Source: an uncultured Agitococcus sp. (GTDB taxonomy: Bacteria > Pseudomonadota > Gammaproteobacteria > Pseudomonadales > Moraxellaceae). From it: DNA of 17,011 nucleotides. Of this stretch, positions 1 through 6,362 are shown piece after piece. Under the pieces are notes generated by a model, which was given only the letters and a program-made list of their open reading frames with translations, was not told the DNA's origin and ran no database searches. The stretch covers positions 1-17,011 of the forward strand of contig NZ_CALETI010000340.1 in the NCBI RefSeq assembly GCF_937920075.1, read 5' to 3'. A program made the position numbers and the translations under genes. Each line of letters starts with the position of its first letter. The stretch's first letter is position 1.

Positions 1-642
1 ATCAATGTCCCACTTATCTAATAAACGATGAAAGTTTGGTAACTGAGCCACAACACCGATCGAGCCAATCACCGCAAAAGGTGCAGCAATAATGGTGTTG
101 GCCAAACAAGCCATCATATAACCACCACTAGCGGCTACTTTATCGACACAAATGGTTAGTGGTAACTGATGCTCACGCAGTCTTGCTAATTGGGATGCGG
201 CTAAACCATAACCATGCACCATGCCACCAGGGCTTTCTAAATTAACCACCACTTCGTCTTTGTCTTTATTAGCAATGCTTAAAATTGCGGTAATTTCTTG
301 ACGTAAATTCTCAGTTGCAGAAGCACGAATATCACCATTAAAATTAATTACATATACGCGTTTCTTATCGTCATTTGTTTGCTTTTCTTTGCTTTTTTCT
401 TGATCTTTTTGGCTTTTAAAATAGGCTTTTAAGGCATTTTTATCTAATACTGCCATCCGTAAGGTATTAGCAAAATGCTCTAAACGCTCATTTAAAGGCA
501 TCACCTCAATATCACCATCTTCATCATGATGACGACGACGCTCGCCAACATTGGCAATAGTGACAATGATAAACAAAGCAGCGACAACAACCGTCACGAC
601 TTTGGCCAAAAACAATCCATACTGTAACAGTAAATCAATCAT
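1..642 (-). CDS. sohB: SohB inner-membrane serine peptidase (5' part, cut by window edge)
   Basis: This is the N-terminal 214 residues of a SohB/SppA-type (peptidase S49) signal-peptide peptidase-like protease; the 3' end lies left of base 1. One hydrophobic segment at about residues 4-31 anchors it in the inner membrane. A charged stretch (residues 35-95, with RRRHHDEDGD and many Lys/Gln) leads into the protease domain. The SPGG motif is at residues 137-140 and the nucleophile is Ser172 in DKVAASGG, the expected position (E. coli SohB Ser178, from memory). The partner Lys should lie just beyond the truncation. The family is about 350 residues, so about 60 % is present. The ATG has an AGGA Shine-Dalgarno (651-654, complement) eight bases away. 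A hairpin terminator separates it from nudC, so it probably has its own promoter. The identification is firm; its substrate is not known. Confidence 0.93.
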   Translation of the reverse strand, partial: MIDLLLQYGLFLAKVVTVVVAALFIIVTIANVGERRRHHDEDGDIEVMPLNERLEHFANTLRMAVLDKNALKAYFKSQKDQEKSKEKQTNDDKKRVYVINFNGDIRASATENLRQEITAILSIANKDKDEVVVNLESPGGMVHGYGLAASQLARLREHQLPLTICVDKVAASGGYMMACLANTIIAAPFAVIGSIGVVAQLPNFHRLLDKWDID

Positions 643-703
643 GCAGATGATCCTAGAAACACATTAAATTCTGACGATTTTAAACAGAAAGCAGATAAAA
701 TTT

Positions 704-738
704 GTTGGCGTTTTGTGTGCAACCACAAAAACACCAAC
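704..738 (-). terminator. Probable intrinsic terminator after nudC
   Basis: On the minus strand GTTGGTGTTTTTGTG can pair with CACACAAAACGCCAAC across a short loop, with one wobble and one bulge. AAATTTTATC follows. It lies just after the nudC stop and before sohB, both leftward. The U-run is interrupted, so termination may be partial. On the plus strand the hairpin is followed by TTTTATT, but no plus-strand gene leads into it. Confidence 0.6.
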
Positions 739-750
739 TTTTATTGGCGA

Positions 751-1560
751 CTAGATACGTGGATAACGCTGTGCTAATTCAGCAACAGTGGCATTAATGA
801 CTTGTGTGGCAATACTGCCTGCGGGTGGAATTTCTGGTAAATCATCATAAGGGAAAAATTGTGCATCCATAATTTCTTCCTCTTGTAACACAATATCACC
901 ACCTACCCACTCGGCTTGAAAAGCCAACATCAGGTTATTGGGAAACGGCCAAGATTGACTGCCAAAATAACGCAGATTTTTAACTTGCACACCAGATTCT
1001 TCAAACACTTCACGAGCAACTGCTTGCTCTAAGGTTTCACCTGCCTCAACAAAACCCGCCAACAGGCTATACATAGGACGATTAAAACGTTGGGCACGCG
1101 CCAACAAAATACGATCGTCTTTGGTAATGGCCACAATAATACAAGGATTAATACGCGGATATTGAGAATATTGGCAACTCGGACAAACTAACGCGCGCTC
1201 ACCTTGAGGATGAGGTACGGTTGCTGTGCCACAACGACTACAGAAGCGATGACTGTGCGCCCACTCTAAAATTTGTGAGGCTGTACCCGCTAAAGAAAAT
1301 TGATCACTGTTAATACACGTTAACAAGGAGCGTAAATGCTTAAATTGATAGCCATCAGGAGCAAGCGCATCATCTGACAATTTTGCAGTATAAATAGTTT
1401 GACCATCATCTTGGATGACAAGGTGTTTATATTGCAAATAAGACTCTAAATTACCATCCAATTGACTCGGAAAGCTAAAGTCTTCATAACTCACTAATAA
1501 TTCTTGACCTTTAAATAACAGCCAGAGGGTCAGTTCTGGCTGTATGTTTGAGCTTGTCAT
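751..1560 (-). CDS. nudC: NudC, NAD+/NADH pyrophosphatase (RNA deNADding Nudix hydrolase)
   Basis: A 269-residue cytoplasmic Nudix hydrolase that splits NAD(H) into NMN(H) and AMP; in E. coli the family also removes NAD caps from RNA. The N-terminal domain (1-100) is followed by a four-Cys zinc site (C107, C110, C126, C129). The Nudix box is complete, from G169 through E175 to the REVFEESG core at 183-190. The family motif after the box reads SQSWPFPNN (201-209), where E. coli has SQPWPFPQS, so the class is clear but two positions differ. The length is near the usual 255-280. Its ATG shares one base with the fimL stop (TAATG), so translation is probably coupled to fimL; only a poor Shine-Dalgarno is visible. 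A hairpin terminator follows the stop. Confidence 0.95.
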   Translation of the reverse strand: MTSSNIQPELTLWLLFKGQELLVSYEDFSFPSQLDGNLESYLQYKHLVIQDDGQTIYTAKLSDDALAPDGYQFKHLRSLLTCINSDQFSLAGTASQILEWAHSHRFCSRCGTATVPHPQGERALVCPSCQYSQYPRINPCIIVAITKDDRILLARAQRFNRPMYSLLAGFVEAGETLEQAVAREVFEESGVQVKNLRYFGSQSWPFPNNLMLAFQAEWVGGDIVLQEEEIMDAQFFPYDDLPEIPPAGSIATQVINATVAELAQRYPRI

Positions 1561-3236
1561 TAAGCAGCTTTTCTCTTAGCAATGGGATAACCCAATTCGG
1601 CCATCGCATCTTCGCCAATAGTAAACACTTCTTCGCTGACAGGTTTATTTTCTTGTAAACTTTCTAAATAATAGTCTACACAAGCAATCACATCAGCAAA
1701 GTTTTCAATAATACTCATTGCTGGCATTTTTTTACTTAACGCCCACGCATCCACAAAATTAGCGGCAGCACGTAAAATAGCAGCACCACGTGGAATTAAC
1801 AAAAACTCTAAACCGCCACTCACTGATTGTAAGGTTGTTGGAATATTTGATAAGTGCATGGGATCTTCACCATTACCTTCCAAATAAGACAACACTGATC
1901 GTTTGACCAATTCAATACCTGAGCGACTTTCCTGCACCAACATACCGCGTGCTTCGTCTAATTGATGGAGAGAAATACGAGTATTATTAACAATTGTTTG
2001 CGCTCCAGGAGACATTTCTTTATCTAGTGTTGCAACAGCATTATCTGCTTGTAACAACACATCGAATAATAGATTTAATGCGGCCTCTGTGGGAGTGTCC
2101 GTCCATTGTGCGACAACATTTGCCTGTGCGCGCAAAGAATTTGCTGCATCGTTTAAACCTAGCATAATCAGCGTTTGAGAAGATTTTAGGATAGCATCAG
2201 AAACAGTTTGGTAGCTTTCTTCCTCTTGTTGAGAGCCACGAGCGATTACATCTAATACTTCTTTGATACGAGCAATATCTTCTTTTAAGACAGTAGCAAC
2301 AGTTTTAATGACTGACCCACCAGGCCCATACATCGCTTCCTGCTGCGCCTTTAATTGACTTTGGCTAATACAAGAACTGGATAAATCAAAAGCTCTTTGT
2401 ACTTCTTGAACTTTAGCACCTGTTTCACCCAAACCAACCACTGCTAAGCTATTAGCCAATACTGCCATATCTACAGGCTGATTAAGCCCTTGTGGCAAAA
2501 CCAATAACTTTAATTGTTGCTCCAACTGCGCTAATAAACGTTTACGCGCTGGGTTTAACTCCACACCTTGAGAAAAAGCTTCTAATGCTGCCTCTCCCAC
2601 CCACCACAATAAAGCTAAAGGCTTACCTGTGCATAATTGAGTTGCACGCTCCAAAGCGCGGCGCATTAAGCGAAAATGAACAGGTTGGGCTTCATCTTTT
2701 AATAAATTAATTGTACCGATTTGATACATCAAACGAATACGTTTTGCCAAAGCAACTGCTTGACTATTATCTATTGCTAAGGGTTCAACGATGTTACTAT
2801 CAGGTAAAAAAGGTACATCTAAGAAATAACCTTCACCTAAGGGCGGTAAACCTAAAGCATAACGACATTCATTAATTGAAGAAATTAATAATTGTGGCAA
2901 ATTCACCGCTTTAATTTGCACATATTCCAAATAACGCCCCAATACCATCATGCCACTGCCTAAAGCAGAATAGTAAATATCAGGTGTTTTTTCTTGTAAG
3001 TCATTTACTTGGCGCAATAATGCAAATAATACTTCAGCAAGTTCAGCAGCACCATGAATATCTATTAGGCGTAATGCGCCATAGACTTGCTCCATTTGCT
3101 CTACAGACTCTGCTAAAGGCCCATTATTAGCGTTATCTTCAACAAAAGTACTAAGCGCACCCTCTATTTGTGTTAAAGAGGCATCAACTTCGGTCTTAAT
3201 TAAATTTAATGCGGTTACATCTATTCTTGGAAGCAT
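1560..3236 (-). CDS. fimL: FimL, ChpA-like regulator of type IV pilus/cAMP signalling
   Basis: A 558-residue soluble, helix-rich protein matching FimL of Pseudomonas aeruginosa in length (557, from memory) and in recognisable segments such as LMRRALERA (190-198) and WWVGEAALEAFSQG (211-224). The family resembles the N-terminal part of the chemotaxis-type kinase ChpA. It acts as a scaffold that links Pil-Chp signalling and the pole protein FimV to adenylate cyclase and twitching motility. The Hpt-like helix at about 48-72 lacks a HxxKG phosphorylation motif (VYGALRLIDI at 51-60), as expected for FimL, so it probably does not carry phosphate. The start has a strong AGGAAGGA Shine-Dalgarno (3241-3248, complement). 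nudC follows with a one-base overlap. No pilus genes are in the window, so function is inferred from similarity and neighbours. Confidence 0.86.
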   Translation of the reverse strand: MLPRIDVTALNLIKTEVDASLTQIEGALSTFVEDNANNGPLAESVEQMEQVYGALRLIDIHGAAELAEVLFALLRQVNDLQEKTPDIYYSALGSGMMVLGRYLEYVQIKAVNLPQLLISSINECRYALGLPPLGEGYFLDVPFLPDSNIVEPLAIDNSQAVALAKRIRLMYQIGTINLLKDEAQPVHFRLMRRALERATQLCTGKPLALLWWVGEAALEAFSQGVELNPARKRLLAQLEQQLKLLVLPQGLNQPVDMAVLANSLAVVGLGETGAKVQEVQRAFDLSSSCISQSQLKAQQEAMYGPGGSVIKTVATVLKEDIARIKEVLDVIARGSQQEEESYQTVSDAILKSSQTLIMLGLNDAANSLRAQANVVAQWTDTPTEAALNLLFDVLLQADNAVATLDKEMSPGAQTIVNNTRISLHQLDEARGMLVQESRSGIELVKRSVLSYLEGNGEDPMHLSNIPTTLQSVSGGLEFLLIPRGAAILRAAANFVDAWALSKKMPAMSIIENFADVIACVDYYLESLQENKPVSEEVFTIGEDAMAELGYPIAKRKAA

Positions 3237-3441
3237 GGGTTCCTTCCTGTATCGTTTGATTTTAATAGGGTCTGTTTAAAAAAAATTTATAACAAAAATA
3301 ATGCTTTTATGGATTCTAAGCTAGTCTAATTTGTACCATAGTTCTTTATTGTTGTTAACTATTTCACAATTTTAGACCTAAATTAACTCTCAGCATTATG
3401 GATTGTTTCACTTGGAGTGTACTTATACCATCTTTATTTAT
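3237..3441. other. Intergenic leader between dnaQ and fimL
   Basis: These 205 AT-rich bases separate the end of dnaQ from the start of fimL, both leftward, so they should hold the fimL promoter. No -35/-10 pair stands out, and there is no convincing terminator for the dnaQ operon. An imperfect direct repeat around ATGGATT (3309-3315 and 3397-3403), each preceded by a GC-TT-like stretch, might be a regulator site, but it is weak. No small open reading frame with a ribosome binding site was seen. Confidence 0.4.
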
Positions 3442-4152
3442 TTAAGCCAACTGACGCCATACACAACTTCCACCACAAGCTTTATCAATAATACCTAAAC
3501 GAGCTTCATGTTCGCTCAATTCTTGCTCATTAGCCTTAATGACTTTTAATGGCAAACGATTTGCAGATAAACGTTGAATGACTTCTTGTTGGCCACCCTC
3601 ACCATCTGCATCATCGTGCAAACTCAAACCTACTTGACCACCTGTCATGGCCAAATACACATCGGCTAATATTTCAGCATCTAATAATGCACCATGATAA
3701 GTGCGCTCACGATGATCTGCGCCATAACGTCTTGCTAATGCATCCAAATTATTTTTTTGCGCTGGATGTTTTTGTCGTGCCAACACTAAGGTATCTAAAA
3801 CCTGACAAATACCCACAATCGTAGAAAAACTATTATCTAGAAGTTTAAATTCATGATTGATAAAACCAATATCAAACGGTGCATTATGAATAATTAATTC
3901 TGCACCTGAAATAAACTTCATAAACTCTTGAGCAACATCAGAAAATCTAGGCTTACCAATTAAAAATTCATTAGTAATACCATGTACTGCAATCGCTTCT
4001 TGTTCTATTTCACGATCAGGTTGCAAATAGTGGTGAAAACTACGGCCAGTTAAACGCCGATTTTCTAATTCTAAACAACCAATTTCAATAATCCGATGGC
4101 CATCACTAGGACTAATACCTGTGGTTTCAGTATCTAATACAATTTGTCTCAT
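3442..4152 (-). CDS. dnaQ: DNA polymerase III epsilon subunit (3'-5' proofreading exonuclease)
   Basis: A 236-residue DEDDh exonuclease, the proofreading subunit of the replicative polymerase core. All catalytic residues are present: D7 and E9 in DTETTG (ExoI), D94 in HNAPFD (ExoII), and H153 and D158 in HGALLDAEILADVYLAMTGG (ExoIII). Directly after, QVGLSL (173-178) sits where E. coli epsilon has its beta-clamp-binding peptide and fits a clamp motif. The remaining C-terminal tail would bind the alpha subunit, as in the family. The gene starts two bases after the rnhA stop, with its ribosome binding sequence (AGGT) inside the last rnhA codons, so the two are probably translated from one message. 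In E. coli dnaQ and rnhA are divergent; here they are co-directional. The length is normal (E. coli 243). Confidence 0.97.
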   Translation of the reverse strand: MRQIVLDTETTGISPSDGHRIIEIGCLELENRRLTGRSFHHYLQPDREIEQEAIAVHGITNEFLIGKPRFSDVAQEFMKFISGAELIIHNAPFDIGFINHEFKLLDNSFSTIVGICQVLDTLVLARQKHPAQKNNLDALARRYGADHRERTYHGALLDAEILADVYLAMTGGQVGLSLHDDADGEGGQQEVIQRLSANRLPLKVIKANEQELSEHEARLGIIDKACGGSCVWRQLA

Positions 4153-4154
4153 CT

Positions 4155-4595
4155 TTATTTACCTAACAATTCATCTATTGCCTGATTAGCCAATTGGTCT
4201 GCAACTTCATTACCATATTCACCTGCGTGACCTTTCACCCATCGCCAATCTATGTGATGACGATTAGCTTCTTGATCTAACATTTGCCATAAATCTTGGT
4301 TTTTTACGGGTTGATTACTGGCTGTACGCCAACCTTTTGCCTTCCAACCTGCTAACCATTCGCTAATGCCTTTTTTGACATATTGTGAGTCTGTCCATAA
4401 GATGACTTCACAGGGTCTTTTTAGAGCTTTTAAGGCTTCAATACTGCCCATCAATTCCATACGATTATTAGTGGTGTTTTCTTCACTACCGTATAGGCGT
4501 TTTTCTGTACCTTGATAAATCAACAATGCTCCCCAACCACCAATACCTGGATTACCTCGACACGCACCATCAGTATAAATCTCTATTTTTTGCAT
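4155..4595 (-). CDS. rnhA: Ribonuclease HI
   Basis: A 146-residue RNase HI that cuts the RNA strand of RNA-DNA hybrids (primers, R-loops). With the chosen start, the active-site carboxylates are D9 (YTDGACRGNPG), E47 (NNRMEL), D69 (WTDSQYV) and D133, with the catalytic-loop H123 in VKGHAGEYGNE. The basic handle region (WKAKGWRTASNQPVKN) is present. I prefer the ATG at 4595 because GAGTGA lies four bases upstream and because it puts the first Asp at residue 9 (E. coli Asp10). A TTG at 4607 would add four residues and overlap the methyltransferase stop by four bases, but it has no good ribosome binding site. It is the middle gene of a leftward operon, with dnaQ two bases downstream. Confidence 0.96.
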   Translation of the reverse strand: MQKIEIYTDGACRGNPGIGGWGALLIYQGTEKRLYGSEENTTNNRMELMGSIEALKALKRPCEVILWTDSQYVKKGISEWLAGWKAKGWRTASNQPVKNQDLWQMLDQEANRHHIDWRWVKGHAGEYGNEVADQLANQAIDELLGK

Positions 4596-4599
4596 ATAT

Positions 4600-4605
4600 T
4601 CACTC
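4600..4605 (-). promoter_or_regulatory. Ribosome binding site deciding the rnhA start
   Basis: On the minus strand GAGTGA lies four bases before the ATG at 4595-4593 and overlaps the stop codon of the preceding methyltransferase gene. This favours the ATG over the in-frame TTG at 4607-4605, and suggests ribosomes ending the upstream gene can restart here. Confidence 0.6.
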
Positions 4606-5359
4606 AATTTTCTGCTAATAATGGGGCTGGCATTAATGGCAATAAGGGTTTACGTAGGCGTATAGGAGTCATACAAGATTCTTTTTTTTGCGCCAAGATA
4701 ATATAACTTGCTCCACCATGAGACCAATATTTTGCGCCCACAAGCTCTAACCATTGGAAATATTGACGTAAAGTATCTTGCGCTATAGGTGGTTTAAAAT
4801 AGGCAGACTCTACCCCTACTACATCAAAATCTAATAAAGTTAGCCAATCGGCCAAACGTTGCGCACTTAAAGAACGTCTTAGCCATGGTGTATTAGACCA
4901 CGGCAAACGACAAAAACGCCACAATCCCCATAAACTCCACGGATTAAAACCAACAATAATCAAATAGCCATCAGGAATAACCACTCGACAAGCCTCGCGT
5001 AACACCGCATGAGGACTTTTGGCAATATCTAATAAATGGTGAATGAGTACTACATCCATACTATTTGTTGCTAAAGGTAATTGCTCTGGTAAGGCTAATA
5101 ATGGTGATAGACCGTGAATAGTCGCTAAATGTTTATCGGCAACGATACGATGCGCAATACGACTGTGTTGTAATAAATGACAAGGCACGACTTGCCCCAA
5201 TTGCAAGGCATGATACCCAAAAAAATCAGGTAAAATATGACTTAATATCTGTTGTTGAGCAGACAAAACTTCTTGTCCTAACGGACTCCCAAACCAATCC
5301 GCTAATTGATGTCTATTATCTAAACGGGCATCAGGTTGCCAAATATGAGGTAGTTTCAT
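4604..5359 (-). CDS. yafS: YafS-like SAM-dependent methyltransferase
   Basis: A 251-residue class I methyltransferase-like protein resembling E. coli YafS, which likewise lies between gloB and rnhA; the substrate is unknown. The C-terminal half of the Rossmann domain is clear: MDVVLIHHLLDIAKSPHAVL (101-120), then REACRVVIPDGYLIIVGFNP (121-140), the acidic-loop and post-motif-III pattern. The glycine-rich SAM loop (motif I) near residues 50-57 is degenerate (HALQLGQV) and has no GxGxG, so cofactor binding should be tested rather than assumed. The C-terminus (GASYIILAQKK, 216-226) matches the YafS end. Its ATG directly abuts the gloB ATG on the other strand (CATATG), so its promoter must lie inside gloB. 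No clear Shine-Dalgarno is seen (TTTTTTAACAT precedes the ATG). rnhA and dnaQ follow in the same operon. Confidence 0.87.
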   Translation of the reverse strand: MKLPHIWQPDARLDNRHQLADWFGSPLGQEVLSAQQQILSHILPDFFGYHALQLGQVVPCHLLQHSRIAHRIVADKHLATIHGLSPLLALPEQLPLATNSMDVVLIHHLLDIAKSPHAVLREACRVVIPDGYLIIVGFNPWSLWGLWRFCRLPWSNTPWLRRSLSAQRLADWLTLLDFDVVGVESAYFKPPIAQDTLRQYFQWLELVGAKYWSHGGASYIILAQKKESCMTPIRLRKPLLPLMPAPLLAEN

Positions 5360-6133
5360 ATGTTAAAAAATATCGCTGTGCCGATGTTTAACGATAATTA
5401 TTTATGGCTATTAATTTCACCACAAAAAACGGTTATCGCTGTAGATGTAGGAGATTACGCGCTATTAGCGACTTATTTGCAAGCCCACAATTTACAGTTA
5501 ACGACAGTATTTATCACTCATCATCATCATGACCATATTACTGGCCTTGCTGAGTTACATAAACATTTTCCAGACGTAACAATTTATGCAGCAAAGAATA
5601 TTAACTATGCCACACGAATATTAACAGGTGGAGAACTGCTAAATATTTCAGATTTTGGTCGTTTTTTGGTGTTAGATGTTAAGGGACATACGGCTATTCA
5701 TTTAGCATTTTATCACTTACAACAACAATTATTATATTGTGGTGATAGTTTATTTAGTGGTGGCTGTGGCCGTATTTTTCCTGATGGTAATGCCGAACAT
5801 CTTTTTGATTCTTTACAAAAGATTGCTTTATTACCCAATAATACTCAAGTTTGTGCTGCCCATGAATATACGCTAGATAATTTAAAATTTGCTCGGCACA
5901 TAGAACCTAATAATTTAAAACTACAACATTATCAAAATATTTGCCAATTACGCCGCAAAGAAAATTTAGCAACGTTGCCCAGTTTATTAGCCACTGAAAA
6001 AGAAATTAATCCTTTTTTACGTTGCCATCTATTAAAAGAACGCATGCAAACATTAACTCATCAAACTTGCTTAACCAACAAATCAACATTTTGTACGCTG
6101 CGTGCTTATAAGAATAATTGGCAGCCCAATTAA
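5360..6133 (+). CDS. gloB: Hydroxyacylglutathione hydrolase (glyoxalase II)
   Basis: A 257-residue metallo-beta-lactamase-fold enzyme that hydrolyses S-D-lactoylglutathione to D-lactate and glutathione, the second step of methylglyoxal detoxification in the cytoplasm. The dinuclear metal site is complete: THHHHDH (53-59) gives H54, H56, D58 and H59, followed by H110 in VKGHTAIH, D129 in the hallmark GDSLFSGGCGR, and H168 in AAHEYT. The C-terminal glutathione-binding region has RRKENLATLPSLLATEKEIN (198-217). The length is normal (E. coli 251). The ATG touches the start codon of the divergent methyltransferase gene, and its Shine-Dalgarno GAGG (5347-5350) lies inside that gene's first codons. 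The gloB promoter should therefore also lie there, but I see no convincing one. mltD follows after 229 bases, probably with its own promoter. Confidence 0.97.
   Translation: MLKNIAVPMFNDNYLWLLISPQKTVIAVDVGDYALLATYLQAHNLQLTTVFITHHHHDHITGLAELHKHFPDVTIYAAKNINYATRILTGGELLNISDFGRFLVLDVKGHTAIHLAFYHLQQQLLYCGDSLFSGGCGRIFPDGNAEHLFDSLQKIALLPNNTQVCAAHEYTLDNLKFARHIEPNNLKLQHYQNICQLRRKENLATLPSLLATEKEINPFLRCHLLKERMQTLTHQTCLTNKSTFCTLRAYKNNWQPN
5397..5425 (-). promoter_or_regulatory. Candidate promoter for the yafS-rnhA-dnaQ operon, inside gloB
   Basis: On the minus strand TTGTGG (5425-5420) and AATAAT (5402-5397) are 17 bases apart, which would start transcription about 30 bases before the methyltransferase ATG. 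The -10 matches five of six consensus bases and the -35 three of six. A promoter is required somewhere here, because the two divergent genes leave no intergenic space. This exact site is only a plausible guess. Confidence 0.33.
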
Positions 6134-6252
6134 AAACAGTTGTCAAAATCAACATTTTGTTCAATATACGTGCATTTTGCCGCACTTCGTTACAGTTTAG
6201 TTGTATTTCATTATGGTTTTTCTTGCCTGAGAAGTTAAGTCTCGTAAAATTA

Positions 6253-6283
6253 TAGGATTGCCCTTTAGATTAGGCTTACCCTT
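6253..6283 (+). repeat. Imperfect direct repeat TAGGMTTRCCCTT, period 18
   Basis: TAGGATTGCCCTT (6253-6265) and TAGGCTTACCCTT (6271-6283) agree at 11 of 13 bases and start 18 bases apart, about 90 bases before the mltD start codon. The spacing, somewhat under two helical turns, could suit a pair of regulator sites, but chance similarity cannot be excluded. Confidence 0.35.
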
Positions 6284-6350
6284 ATTTATTCATAACTTTA
6301 CTTACGCACTGATTTAGTATTTAGCGTAGGGAATCTATTTTTTAATTTTT

Positions 6351-6361
6351 GGAGTATCTCC
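6351..6361 (+). promoter_or_regulatory. mltD ribosome binding site within a mini-palindrome
   Basis: GGAG (6351-6354) is a good Shine-Dalgarno eight bases before the mltD ATG. It is followed by TAT and CTCC (6358-6361), so it can fold on itself into a four-pair stem. The hairpin is short and its three-base loop is tight, so any effect on translation would be small. Confidence 0.5.
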
Positions 6362-6362
6362 G

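Larger units (their letters stand above)
6134..6362 (+). other. Intergenic leader of mltD
   Basis: These 229 AT-rich bases separate gloB from mltD. A small palindrome CAAAAT-CAAC-ATTTTG (6144-6159) follows the gloB stop but lacks a clean T-run, so it is at best a weak terminator. Its 14-base core AATCAACATTTTGT (6147-6160) also occurs at 6081-6094 inside gloB. Farther on are an imperfect tandem repeat (6253-6283), a seven-pair stem CTTACGC/GCGTAGG (6301-6307 with 6324-6330) and the mltD ribosome binding site. A mltD promoter is expected, but no -35/-10 pair is convincing (TTGCCC at 6258 with CTTATT at 6281 is weak). Confidence 0.4.

Noticed and set aside
2492..2710. 72-residue open frame on the plus strand
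   Set aside because: It lies wholly inside fimL on the opposite strand, has no ribosome binding site and resembles nothing; it is a chance frame.
6081..6160. 14-base repeat AATCAACATTTTGT inside and after gloB as a mobile or attachment site
   Set aside because: The sequence is short and AT-rich, one copy is coding, and there is no integrase, tRNA or target duplication nearby; chance is likely.
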